Source: Saprospiraceae bacterium
GTDB taxonomy: Bacteria; Bacteroidota; Bacteroidia; Chitinophagales; Saprospiraceae
Length of the DNA: 64,000 nt
Assembly (NCBI GenBank): GCA_027488935.1
Contig: JAIYAP010000041.1
Location: 62,001-126,000, forward strand
Reading direction: 5' to 3'
In this document: positions 16,752 to 24,760 of the stretch, piece by piece
Layout of the letters: the number at the start of each line of letters is the position of its first letter
Position numbering within the stretch: position 1 is the stretch's first letter
Notes under the pieces: model-generated
What the model was told of the DNA's origin: nothing
Databases searched by the model: none
What the model saw: the letters and a program-made list of their open reading frames with translations, nothing else
Program-made: the position numbers and the translations under genes

Positions 16752-17339
16752 ATGAACTATAAAATTAATAGATTAGAAGAGGCAAAGATTTTAAACCAAG
16801 AAGGAAAACTTCGGGAAGCCGTAGAAATATTGTTGGATATTTCACCGCAAAACTTTCAAATCGAGGTTGGCATAATCTCGGCTAATGTCAATAATTTATA
16901 TTTTGAAAAAAATTTAGGAACTATTTCTAACAGCGACTTCAATTTAACATTTAATCAACGTTCATTAGCGGTAGCAGAGTTACTAGAAAAATTAAAAAAG
17001 CATTTTATTGGAGATAATTTTGCATACATATTTAATCAGGCAGTGGAACTTAATAAAGAAAAGAAATATGATATTGCACTTGAACTTCTTGATAAAGCAA
17101 ATAAACTAGACCCAGCAAATTCACTAGTTTTAATTGAAAGAGGACTTGCAAAAATGAATATTTTCCTTTTTAGTGAGGCAATAGTTGATTTCTGTGAAGC
17201 AATTGAGAAAAAGCCCATAAACCCGTATGTTTATTTTTTGAGAGCACAAGCTTATGATGCAATGGGTTTGAAAGAAAAAAGCGAACAAGACATTCAGAAA
17301 TTTAATGAATTTGGAATTGACTTTAACCAACTAAAATAG
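16752..17339 (+). CDS. EAD11-like/TPR protein
   Basis: 195 residues. Residues 5-75 match the look of effector-associated domain 11 (EAD11): KLREAVEILLDI, then IISANVNNLYFEKNLGTISNSDFNLTFNQRSLAVAELLE. EADs are small domains that let sensor and effector proteins of bacterial conflict systems find each other. Residues of about 90-190 hold three TPR units (YIFNQAVELNKEKKYDIALELLDKANKLDP and following). A TPR sensor with an EAD would be a component of a larger defence or signalling assembly whose EAD partner is not visible here. DNA is strongly AT-rich. It is the first gene of the cassette-like run and is followed 5 bp later by a lipoprotein gene. Confidence 0.65.
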   Translation: MNYKINRLEEAKILNQEGKLREAVEILLDISPQNFQIEVGIISANVNNLYFEKNLGTISNSDFNLTFNQRSLAVAELLEKLKKHFIGDNFAYIFNQAVELNKEKKYDIALELLDKANKLDPANSLVLIERGLAKMNIFLFSEAIVDFCEAIEKKPINPYVYFLRAQAYDAMGLKEKSEQDIQKFNEFGIDFNQLK

Positions 17340-17344
17340 ATAAA

Positions 17345-17995
17345 ATGAAAAATTCAATATTTTTTTTCTTGCTCTTTTCCATTTTTGCTTGCACCCAAGA
17401 GAAGAAGACACCTGAATTTGTTTGGCAACCAATACCTAATCCTTCACCGGTGCCTATTGAGCCAGCCCCAAAACCTGCTTTACAATCAACGGAAGACTTT
17501 ACAAGGTTTTTGAAAGCCTACAACAAAGTACATTCAATCAGTACAACGCCTGTAAATCCATTGAAGGGGGTTTCTATCCGATTTGACAATCCCACAAGTG
17601 GGACTGTTCAAAACACTGAACGAAATTTTGAAGGTACTTTTAGAAACTACCAAGGCATAAATATTAGTCAGGTGAAATTTCCTGTAACCCGAATTGCTTC
17701 TGCATCGAGCGCATATTCGTCTGAACTAGCGACGATCTTACATGAAAACCAAGCGTCGAAAAATTTATTGAATGCCTACTCTAAATTCATTCCTGAAAAC
17801 ACTAAACTGCTTGCTGTACACAATTTAACAGATAAGACTGTTTTTGAATTTGTTGAAAATGGAGTCACAAAATTGAAAACGGTAAAATTGCGAGGCGGAG
17901 GCCAAGTTGCTGTTTTAGCTGGCGCATTATGGGCAACTTATGAGTTGCTCGGAGGTGAAAATGAATTAAAGAAATATCATAAGTCTCAAAATTAA
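17345..17995 (+). CDS. Lipoprotein of unknown function
   Basis: 216 residues. MKNSIFFFLLFSIFAC is a lipoprotein signal with the acylated Cys at residue 16. A Pro-rich linker (PNPSPVPIEPAPKP) leads to a soluble domain with no recognised family. Near the C-terminus is KLRGGGQVAVLAGALWATYELLGG, an amphipathic or hydrophobic helix that could insert into a membrane. The gene begins 5 bp after the EAD11-like gene and shares its low GC. Both sit before palindrome A, so they form a two-gene unit. Function unknown. Confidence 0.6.
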   Translation: MKNSIFFFLLFSIFACTQEKKTPEFVWQPIPNPSPVPIEPAPKPALQSTEDFTRFLKAYNKVHSISTTPVNPLKGVSIRFDNPTSGTVQNTERNFEGTFRNYQGINISQVKFPVTRIASASSAYSSELATILHENQASKNLLNAYSKFIPENTKLLAVHNLTDKTVFEFVENGVTKLKTVKLRGGGQVAVLAGALWATYELLGGENELKKYHKSQN

Positions 17996-18002
17996 TAAAT
18001 AC

Positions 18003-18076
18003 AGCGAACTCTACGTGGCTGCCAACCGTCCGCTAAGCGCGGCGGCATGGCAGTCACGCTCACGATGGCAATAAAA
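18003..18076 (+). repeat. Intergenic imperfect palindrome A (attC-like)
   Basis: Stem CGTGgCTGCCAaCCGtCCGC / GCGcGGCGGcaTGGCAGtCACG around a TAA loop (18014-18058). Single unpaired bases on one side are a feature of folded integron attC sites. AAC lies upstream (GCGAACTCTA) and CACGATGGCAATAAAA downstream. It aligns with C over TGGCTGCCAACCG, CTAAGCG and TGGCAAT. No canonical GTTRRRY is visible. Confidence 0.55.
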
Positions 18077-18090
18077 TAAAAAGGATTTTT

Positions 18091-18864
18091 ATGGACTACT
18101 TCAAAGATGCAAAGGACTGGATTACCCGAAGTTGGTATGGAATAATTATTGGATACTTAATTATTTTGGTTTCGATTTACGGAGGTATCTGGTATTTTAT
18201 TGAGCCAATGGATTTATCAAATGACAGTGGTTTTTTAATTAATATTCAGCCTAACAGGTTGGCTAGTCATATTTTATTAAGCCTTTTAGTTGCCCCTTAT
18301 GTTACTTTGTTTTTCATTATAATAAACAAATTATATTCAGAAAATAAATTTGACAAACTTAATATTATTTATGATAGCATCTCTTCAACTCCATTTGACT
18401 TTGAACCAATAAGAGAGCGAATGTGGGATAGGCAGCAACGTAAAAGAATAGGAGAAAAAGCAGAAGGTGAATTTGAACTAATCAATAATGTAATAAGTTT
18501 AAGGAGAGTAAATTCAGAAGGAGAATTTCATCTAAAGATTCGAAGTTATGAAGATGGAAAAAACAAATCAAATATAATAAAAAAAGATTTAACCCAGGGC
18601 GGAAACCGTAATGTCCAAATAAATTGTCAAATAAAAATTTCAGGCACTGGCAGTCAAACTATTATTTTTGTTATAAAAGATGCAGATAATGGTGATTGGA
18701 TTGCAAACAAGAGAATAATTGTGAATAATAAAAACTGGGAGAATTTAAGCGCATATTTTAGAGTTCCATATGACAAAAACGCATATTTTAGAATTGATAG
18801 CGTAGACGTTATTAGTCCGCCGAACAGCATTGAAATAAGAAATTTGAGATTAATAGAATATTAA
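18091..18864 (+). CDS. Membrane-anchored protein of unknown function
   Basis: 257 residues. Two transmembrane helices lie at about residues 16-37 (YGIIIGYLIILVSIYGGIWYF) and 56-80 (LASHILLSLLVAPYVTLFFII). After a charged linker, residues of about 150-257 form a predicted beta-sandwich (FHLKIRSYEDGKN..., QTIIFVIKDADNG, NLSAYFRVPYDKNAYFRIDSV...IEIRNLRLIEY). The last part looks like a carbohydrate-binding-module jelly roll ending in the usual I-x-I-R-N-L-x-L strand. With two helices both ends should be on the same side. It stands alone between palindromes A and B, in AT-rich DNA. No family is recognised. Confidence 0.6.
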   Translation: MDYFKDAKDWITRSWYGIIIGYLIILVSIYGGIWYFIEPMDLSNDSGFLINIQPNRLASHILLSLLVAPYVTLFFIIINKLYSENKFDKLNIIYDSISSTPFDFEPIRERMWDRQQRKRIGEKAEGEFELINNVISLRRVNSEGEFHLKIRSYEDGKNKSNIIKKDLTQGGNRNVQINCQIKISGTGSQTIIFVIKDADNGDWIANKRIIVNNKNWENLSAYFRVPYDKNAYFRIDSVDVISPPNSIEIRNLRLIEY

Positions 18865-18881
18865 ATAAACAAAAAACAATT

Positions 18882-18952
18882 ATTGCCATCTAAATCTCCC
18901 CTGCCAATAGCCCACTAAATGCGGCAGTCTGCTGTGACCAACCATTGTACAC
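18882..18952 (+). repeat. Intergenic imperfect palindrome B (attC-like)
   Basis: CTGCC (18901-18905) pairs with GGCAG (18922-18926). The stretch CTCCCCTGCCAATAGCCCACTAAATG...ACCAACCATTG aligns well with C. It lies between two same-strand genes. Confidence 0.5.
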
Positions 18953-18966
18953 AAAAAAAATAAAAA

Positions 18967-20250
18967 ATGAGCAAAGAGGTTAAAGAGTTAATAGAAAAAG
19001 CCGAGGACCTTTCTTCATTGGGGAAGACAGATGACGCATTGTCATTTTTCATCCTTGCTCTAAATACTCTTGAAAAATCAAACGACTTAAATTCAGACCA
19101 ACTTTCCCAAAAGATACTATCGCTAAATAATATAAGTCATCTTTATAGGAATGCCGGAGATTATGACACTGCTTTGCAATATTTAGAACAAAGCCTTGCA
19201 ATTGGGCTACAGATTGGGGATAGACAAAATGAGGCAACAACCTTAAACAATATTAGCCAAATTTATTCTGCCAAAGGCAACTATGATACCGCATTGCGAT
19301 ATTTGGAGCAAAGCCTTGCAATCGGGCAACAAATTGGGGATAGACAAGCAGAATTTTCAACTTTAAATAATATAGCATCGGTTGTATATGCCAAAGGGGA
19401 TTATGACAGTGCCTTGCGATATTTAGAACAAAGCCTTGCAATCGGGCAACAAATTGGGGATAGACAAAATGAGGCAACGACCTTAAATAATATAAGCCAA
19501 ATTTATTCTGCCAAAGGCGATTATAATGCCGCGTTGCAATATTTGGAGCGAAGCCTTGCAATCGGGCAACAAATTGGAGATAGGCAAAATGAGGCAACAA
19601 CATTAAACAACATAGCAACAATTTATTCAATAAAAGGCGATTATGATACTGCCCTGCGACACTTAGAACAAAGCCTTGCAATCGGGCGGCAAATTGGAGA
19701 TTATCAAAAAGAAAGCAAAACCCTAAATAACATTGCAACTATTTATTATGAAAAGGGGGATACTGAAAGAGCATTGAAATTTTTTGAGCATAGCCTTGCA
19801 ATTCAGCAAAAAATTGGAAATAGAACGGGAGAAGGAGCAACACTAAATAATATTGGACAAGTCTATACTACATTGGGTAACTTTGAAAAAGCACTAAAAT
19901 ACTTTGAACAAAGTCATAGTATTAGATTAACAATTGGAGACTTACAAGGAGTTGCGAACTCATTAAATAACATGTCCTATCTATATTTGAATATGGGTGT
20001 GACCGAAAAGGCTTTGAGTTTGCTTGAAGAGGCTATACTAATTTATGAAAAAATTGGGTATAAATATGGGTTGTACCAAAGTTATAAATTATTTACAACT
20101 GCCTTATTCTCATTAAAAGAGTATTCAAAAGGGTTATCTCAATTTTCACGAGCAGAAGAACTTGCCCAAGAACTTGGGCTCCAAAATGAATTAGCAGAAC
20201 TAAAATCTGTACGAAATCAAATCGTTCACCAAATCGGTATTGAAAAATGA
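18967..20250 (+). CDS. TPR-repeat protein (sensor-like)
   Basis: 427 residues made almost wholly of TPR units of 40 residues (TLNNISQIYSAKGNYDTALRYLEQSLAIGQQIGDRQNEA). The first five or six are near-identical, the last four more diverged, and an ELAQELG helix caps the end. There is no signal peptide, so it is cytoplasmic. The unit consensus equals that of the CHAT-NB-ARC protein at 11887. The stop overlaps the next start as ATGA (20247-20250), so it is translationally coupled to the gene at 20247 and the two products probably act together. TPRs of this kind bind peptides or proteins. The ligand is unknown. Confidence 0.8.
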   Translation: MSKEVKELIEKAEDLSSLGKTDDALSFFILALNTLEKSNDLNSDQLSQKILSLNNISHLYRNAGDYDTALQYLEQSLAIGLQIGDRQNEATTLNNISQIYSAKGNYDTALRYLEQSLAIGQQIGDRQAEFSTLNNIASVVYAKGDYDSALRYLEQSLAIGQQIGDRQNEATTLNNISQIYSAKGDYNAALQYLERSLAIGQQIGDRQNEATTLNNIATIYSIKGDYDTALRHLEQSLAIGRQIGDYQKESKTLNNIATIYYEKGDTERALKFFEHSLAIQQKIGNRTGEGATLNNIGQVYTTLGNFEKALKYFEQSHSIRLTIGDLQGVANSLNNMSYLYLNMGVTEKALSLLEEAILIYEKIGYKYGLYQSYKLFTTALFSLKEYSKGLSQFSRAEELAQELGLQNELAELKSVRNQIVHQIGIEK

Positions 20251-20741
20251 AAGAAATTACCGAACATGATTTGATATATAAAGTTTTAGAACTGATTGAG
20301 ATGAAAATCAAGTTCAATCCTAATCAAAACAATATTGAAGGAGGTAACACAACAATATTAATCGATAAAATTTTTTCAATTATGAATAACAATGGTGACA
20401 TTTACAATGTGAACCAAGCAGGTGCAGTCGGTCCAAATTCATCCGCTCAAAATAATACATTCACTCAAAACAATCTTAACCTTGGGGATGATTATAATTT
20501 TGAGGCACTACTTGAAGAACTTCAAAAACTTAAAAAGGCAATGAAGTCAAATGCCGAAAATCCAGAGGAATTTACATCTGTGACTGAAATTGCTTATGCT
20601 GAAGTTGCCGCAGAAAAGAAAGAAGGAAATAAAGTAATCCAGCATTTACTTAAAGCAGGAAAATTTGCCCTTCAAACTGCAAAAGATGTTGGTGTAGAGT
20701 TAGTTGCAAGTATTATTGCTAAACACACAGGCATGGGCTGA
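20247..20741 (+). CDS. Partner protein of the TPR gene, function unknown
   Basis: 164 residues, starting inside the stop of the TPR gene. Residues of about 25-95 are rich in Asn/Gly/Gln (MNNNGDIYNVNQAGAVGPNSSAQNNTFTQ...LNLGDDYNF). A helical part follows (ALLEELQKLKKAMKSNA), then HLLKAGKFALQTAKDVGVELVASIIAKHTG, which resembles the C-terminal helices found in many small proteins linked to bacterial STAND or TIR defence genes. The GDIYNV and LNLGDD pieces recall, loosely, the Gly/Asp motifs in the genes at 11887 and 16009. No enzyme motif is present. It is likely a signalling adaptor of the TPR protein (inference from coupling). Confidence 0.6.
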   Translation: MKEITEHDLIYKVLELIEMKIKFNPNQNNIEGGNTTILIDKIFSIMNNNGDIYNVNQAGAVGPNSSAQNNTFTQNNLNLGDDYNFEALLEELQKLKKAMKSNAENPEEFTSVTEIAYAEVAAEKKEGNKVIQHLLKAGKFALQTAKDVGVELVASIIAKHTGMG

Positions 20742-20749
20742 AAAAAATG

Positions 20750-20823
20750 TATATAACTCTCCTTGGCTGCCAACCGCCCACTAAGCGTAGCGGTGTGACA
20801 AGGAACCAACCGTTGGTGGCAAT
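20750..20823 (+). repeat. Intergenic imperfect palindrome C (attC-like)
   Basis: TCCTTG (20760-20765) pairs with CAAGGA (20799-20804), and CCGC pairs with GCGG inside. Outer ATAAC and CGTTGGTGGCAAT flank it. AAC and GTT at the ends are what attC R'' and R' boxes require, although the full RYYYAAC/GTTRRRY is not met. Confidence 0.55.
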
Positions 20824-20839
20824 TAAAAATGAACAAAAT

Positions 20840-21835
20840 ATGAAAAATAAAATTTCCAATAATGATGACCCAATGGTTGTCAAGCCACTATTAAAAAACG
20901 AAGGAAAAACTTCTCCTTCAAGGGGCGCACTTAAAATTGAAATTTCTACTGCTACACCAATGGTTGTCGCTGGACAAGAGTTTTCCATATATGTTATAAT
21001 TAGAAACCCATTTCCTGTACCTGTAACAATACACAGTACTGAAACTCATATCCCTGTTGAATTATCAGATCAAATATGGAAAAGAAAATGGATTCTAAAT
21101 AGAGATATAAAATTATTCGAAAAAATAGAAAAATCCAGAAGCAAGTCGCTTAAGTTTTACAATTGGATACTTTACAAGTGGTCAAAAAGATTCAATCACC
21201 CATCAGAAAGCCCTAGGGTGGCTGTTGCTGTTGGGGTAGATAAACCTTTAAGGGATGTTTCTGGCGAAAGAGTAATTACGATTCAAGATGCTAATAATAT
21301 ATATATAGATAATTGGCAATTAAGTTTTGGTGATTTAACATCTGATGAAGTAAATGAACGGCTTTGGAAAATAAGTAAGTATCTGGATGGGGATAGGCCT
21401 GTTGTACTTAGACAAGGAGACTCTACTGTCAAGCATTTTATTCTAAAAACATCTGCTTGGTTATTTTTCAAACCAATAAGTCATACTTTTCAGATTCAAA
21501 TACAATATGAAGTAGATGAAATGGTACATATAGACACAATACCTTTCGCTTTTAATATAAAAGCAGCGACAATGTCTACAATGATCGGAGCATTTTTTGG
21601 AAGTATATTGGGAACTATAATAAATACTAAATTTGAAATCACTAACTGGATTGACATAAGTCAGTCTTTAGTCTATTCAATTATTAGTTCAGTAATATTA
21701 ATTGTTGCCTTTGCAAGAAAAAATGATGTGCAGCAAATAGTTTCAATTGAGGACTTTTGGGGAGGGTTGTTCATTGGTTTCTTAGCTGGATATTCTGGTG
21801 AAGATTTCTTCTCGAAAATAATTAATAAACAGTAA
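20840..21835 (+). CDS. Membrane protein with N-terminal soluble domain, unknown function
   Basis: The track start at 20747 lies inside palindrome C. I take the Met at 20840 (MKNKISNNDDPMV, 331 residues). Residues of about 30-230 form a soluble beta-rich region (ALKIEISTATPMVVAGQEFSIYVIIRNPFPVPVTIH), typical of an immunoglobulin-like, CARDB-type fold. The C-terminal quarter has two or three hydrophobic helices (MIGAFFGSILGTI, SLVYSIISSVILIVAFA, FWGGLFIGFLAGY). Without a signal peptide the soluble part is probably cytoplasmic. It is alone between palindromes C and D in AT-rich DNA. No known family was recognised. Confidence 0.6.
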   Translation: MKNKISNNDDPMVVKPLLKNEGKTSPSRGALKIEISTATPMVVAGQEFSIYVIIRNPFPVPVTIHSTETHIPVELSDQIWKRKWILNRDIKLFEKIEKSRSKSLKFYNWILYKWSKRFNHPSESPRVAVAVGVDKPLRDVSGERVITIQDANNIYIDNWQLSFGDLTSDEVNERLWKISKYLDGDRPVVLRQGDSTVKHFILKTSAWLFFKPISHTFQIQIQYEVDEMVHIDTIPFAFNIKAATMSTMIGAFFGSILGTIINTKFEITNWIDISQSLVYSIISSVILIVAFARKNDVQQIVSIEDFWGGLFIGFLAGYSGEDFFSKIINKQ

Positions 21836-21927
21836 TGCTATCAAGTCCACTGCTATCCATGTCACCGAACAACTTCCTCGGAAGGCCGTAGCAGTATACG
21901 GCAGCAAGTCAAAATTTGGTGGCAATT
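21836..21927 (+). repeat. Intergenic imperfect palindrome D (attC-like)
   Basis: ACTGCTA (21849-21855) pairs with TAGCAGT (21889-21895). CTTCC-TCG-GAAGG (21873-21885) forms the tip. The downstream edge TTTGGTGGCAATTG matches the edge of C (CGTTGGTGGCAATT), while the stem sequence differs. This is as expected of attC sites, which conserve shape and edges rather than sequence. Confidence 0.5.
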
Positions 21928-22007
21928 GTTATTAAAATTAGAGGCTTGAGAGATGCCAAACTTTGAATGCAGTCAAATCATTTTTAAACTAAAAAATTCT
22001 TGAAAGC

Positions 22008-22322
22008 ATGACATTCATCATTTTTTTAAAGAAAAGAGTATCTTATTATATTATATTCTTTTGCTTTTGCTTATTTTTGTATATATTAATACCGAATAGT
22101 ACTTTCATGGGGGTGCTTATTGGATTAGTAGTAAGCGAAATTCAAACCTATTTTGAGTACCTTGAATCTAAAAAAATCGAAACAAAAATCAATTCCGTTA
22201 ATGAAAAGGTGATTGAATATCCAAAACAAAAAATCAATTGGATTAAAATTTTAATCTACATTGCTATTTTATTGACTATTTGGGGCACTTCTAACCTATA
22301 TCTTTATTTAACAAACAACTAA
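22008..22322 (+). CDS. Small membrane protein, unknown function
   Basis: 104 residues with hydrophobic helices at about 12-30 (YYIIFFCFCLFLYILI), 33-48 (FMGVLIGLVVSEI) and 82-100 (ILIYIAILLTIWGTSNLYLYL), and a charged middle (ESKKIETKINSVNEKVIEY). The stop TAA overlaps the next ATG (TAATG), so it is coupled to the lipoprotein gene at 22322. Small membrane proteins paired with a larger partner can be anchors or immunity factors, but nothing here shows which. Function unknown. Confidence 0.55.
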   Translation: MTFIIFLKKRVSYYIIFFCFCLFLYILIPNSTFMGVLIGLVVSEIQTYFEYLESKKIETKINSVNEKVIEYPKQKINWIKILIYIAILLTIWGTSNLYLYLTNN

Positions 22323-23428
22323 TGAAAACTCTGAAGCACATTTCAATCATTATTTTGTTTTTACATTTTCAGGCGTGTCACCATGACGACACTTGCCAGC
22401 AATTATTTTCTAAAATAGATAAACCTAACAGAACTGAAGAAATTTCGGTTGAAAAGATATATGATGGCCACAATATGCGAATAGAAAGTCGGTTTGAATT
22501 TAGTTGTGTTGTTCTTGATTCAACAGACATTTCAAGTGATGTTAATTTTGACAGAAAAAGTGATGACTTTGTTTCTATAAAATTATTATCTCCAGAAAAG
22601 TATAAATTAAAAAACAATGATATTATAAAAGTTTTTTTTACAGATAAACGCAAATTGGTGTGGGATATGTTTGCCGTATCCGTAAAATTAGTAATCTTAA
22701 AAATAAAAAAAGAGGCAACTCCTTGTGATTCAGTGTTCAATATTATTTATAAGGACATTTCGGGAAAAATAGAAGATATTGTTACAAACGAACGAGTAGA
22801 GGCTACACAACTTTATGATTACACATTAAAAAACAAAATTAAACAATACATATCTTCACTTTCAATATCGGACAGTATAAAATTTAATAAATGCCAAAAA
22901 GAGTTTTTTATTTTAGACTTAATTAACAATTCGGGTGAATTTGGGTTTATTGAGAATGAGTATTATTTAACCCCAAGATTGAAAGAATATTTAAACACTA
23001 TGGCAGAAAGCATTGCGTCTGAAACTAAGCAGCGTAATTGGAATAAATCTCAATTCATAATTAAATGCATAGGGTATGCCGATGAAAGAAGTTATACTGG
23101 TTCTTCATTAATAAATTATTCAAATTTAGGCACCTCTGACTCAACAGATGTTCATATTTCTTATACTAATTGCCAGGATGATAATTTTGAGGAGTTAGGC
23201 AAATTAAGTATAGGCTTCACTGAACTTAAAACTATATCAAACAATTGTGACCTAAGTATTCTTAGAGGTTATGTGGCAGCTACTTACCTTGAAAATAGAT
23301 TAAAGTTATTGACAAATTTAAAGTTTATTTTTAAATATAGAGGCGGTGGTGAAGTTCCAAATGAAACTTATGACATTAACAGAAAAATTGATTTATATTT
23401 GGAAATAAAAGGTGTCGCTGAAAAATAA
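22322..23428 (+). CDS. Lipoprotein with degenerate OmpA-like C-terminal region
   Basis: 368 residues. MKTLKHISIIILFLHFQAC is a lipoprotein signal with the acylated Cys at residue 19. The middle is not recognised. The last 120 residues (FIIKCIGYADERSYTG..., DLSILRGYVAATYLENRL, FKYRGGGEVPN...NRKIDLYLEI) have the order of an OmpA peptidoglycan-binding fold: a GxAD strand, a long LSxxRA-like helix, a Y-x-G-x-G turn and an N-R-x-(I/V) strand. The usual Asp and Arg that bind diaminopimelate are only partly kept. It is coupled to the small membrane gene before it and followed by palindrome E. An envelope role is likely, the exact one unknown. Confidence 0.6.
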   Translation: MKTLKHISIIILFLHFQACHHDDTCQQLFSKIDKPNRTEEISVEKIYDGHNMRIESRFEFSCVVLDSTDISSDVNFDRKSDDFVSIKLLSPEKYKLKNNDIIKVFFTDKRKLVWDMFAVSVKLVILKIKKEATPCDSVFNIIYKDISGKIEDIVTNERVEATQLYDYTLKNKIKQYISSLSISDSIKFNKCQKEFFILDLINNSGEFGFIENEYYLTPRLKEYLNTMAESIASETKQRNWNKSQFIIKCIGYADERSYTGSSLINYSNLGTSDSTDVHISYTNCQDDNFEELGKLSIGFTELKTISNNCDLSILRGYVAATYLENRLKLLTNLKFIFKYRGGGEVPNETYDINRKIDLYLEIKGVAEK

Positions 23429-23439
23429 GGTGCTCAGCC

Positions 23440-23500
23440 ATCAACAATCGCTTGCTGAAAAGTACTCCTAAACGTCGTACCTAACAGCAAACGTAACGTC
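23440..23500 (+). repeat. Intergenic imperfect palindrome E (attC-like)
   Basis: CGcTTGCTG (23449-23457) pairs with CAGCAAaCG (23485-23493) and AGTAC with GTAC inside. ATCAAC precedes it and GTAACG follows. It closes the AT-rich gene run. From here to 23614 no gene is seen, only A/C-rich sequence. Confidence 0.5.
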
Positions 23501-23614
23501 AAACAAAACCAACAAAACACAATACAAAATCTCGCAATTCCCCCCAACACCAATTTCAAACACCTTACAAAATCTAGAATCTTAACCAAATCCCAAAAAG
23601 ACCAAGCAAAACCC

Positions 23615-24760
23615 CTACACCCCCCGCAACCGCAACCCCGCAGCCTTCAATAAATCTTCCGTCTTCGCAAAACAAAACCGGATCACTTTATCATCCCGGC
23701 CATCGGAGTAAAACGGCGAAACCGGAATCGCGGCCACCCCATGCTCGATGGTCAGGCGCTCGCAAAAGGCAAGGTCGGGCTCGTCACTGATGCCCGAATA
23801 GTCGTACAACTGAAAATAGGTGCCGCGGCAAGGCAGGGCTTTGAAGCGGGTTTCGGCCATGGCCGCTGCAAAAAAGTCGCGTTTTTGCTGATAAAAAGCA
23901 GGCAATCCCAAATATTCACGCGGATCAGCCATAAAATCGGCAAAAGCGGCCTGCATCGGATGGTTGGCGCAAAACACATTGAACTGATGCACTTTGCGAA
24001 ACTCGGCGCTTAAAGCAGGCGAGGCAATGCAATACCCCGTTTTCCAGCCGGTATTGTGGTAGGTTTTCCCAAAAGAATAAATGGCCAGCGTGCGCTCCCG
24101 CAATTCCGCATGGGCCAGCGCGGTATCGTGCGGCACGCCATCGTAGATTAGGTGCTCGTACACCTCATCGCTCATGACTAAAATGTTGGTTCCCCGCAAA
24201 ATCGCGGCCAATGCATCCCAATCGGCCTTGGTCAAAATCTGGCCGGTGGGGTTGCTGGGCGTGTTCACGCAGATCATGCGCGTGCGCGGGGTGATCAATT
24301 GGGCTACTTCCGACCAGTTTACCTGATAGGCCGGCGCCACCAAGTTGTACGGTACCGCTACCCCACCCATCGTTTCAATGGAGGGCCGATACGAATCGTA
24401 ACAAGGCTCCAGCAGGATTACCTCGTCGCCCGGACGCACAAAAGCCCCAAAAACACAAAAAATCGCCTGGGTACCGCCGGCTGTGATGGTTATTTCGGTA
24501 TCCGGATGAATCACCGTGCCGTACATGGCCTCCATTTTTTCGGCAATACGCTCGCGCAAGGGCAACAAACCGGGCATCGGGGCATATTGGTTGGCGCCCT
24601 TCGCCATGTGCTCGGTGACCAGCGCTTGCAGTTTTTCCGATGGATTGTAATTCGGAAAACCCTGGGCCAGGTTGATGGCCTTGTACTGGTTGGCCAGGGT
24701 CGACATGACCGTAAAAATGGTGGTGCCTACTTGCGGCAGTTTGGATTCGAGCTGGATCAT
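23615..24760 (-). CDS. Methionine aminotransferase (PLP class I/II, YbdL-type)
   Basis: 381 residues, full length for the family. It begins KLPQVGTTIFTVMSTLANQYKAINLAQGFPNY, the signature of KBL/YbdL-type aminotransferases that use methionine, phenylalanine and other bulky amino acids with 2-oxo acids. PLP-binding features are NTPSNPTGQ, SDEVYEHLIYDG and SFGKTYHNTGWKTGY, where the Lys of GKT forms the Schiff base. FCFAKT near the end holds the substrate-binding Arg region. In methionine salvage this enzyme converts 4-methylthio-2-oxobutyrate to methionine. The start overlaps the stop of the LOG gene by four bases (ATGA), so the two are translationally coupled. Confidence 0.88.
   Translation of the reverse strand: MIQLESKLPQVGTTIFTVMSTLANQYKAINLAQGFPNYNPSEKLQALVTEHMAKGANQYAPMPGLLPLRERIAEKMEAMYGTVIHPDTEITITAGGTQAIFCVFGAFVRPGDEVILLEPCYDSYRPSIETMGGVAVPYNLVAPAYQVNWSEVAQLITPRTRMICVNTPSNPTGQILTKADWDALAAILRGTNILVMSDEVYEHLIYDGVPHDTALAHAELRERTLAIYSFGKTYHNTGWKTGYCIASPALSAEFRKVHQFNVFCANHPMQAAFADFMADPREYLGLPAFYQQKRDFFAAAMAETRFKALPCRGTYFQLYDYSGISDEPDLAFCERLTIEHGVAAIPVSPFYSDGRDDKVIRFCFAKTEDLLKAAGLRLRGV

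Noticed and set aside
18003-18076. Rho-independent terminator reading of palindrome A
   Set aside because: No T-run follows the stem, and related palindromes recur after unrelated genes with conserved outer edges.
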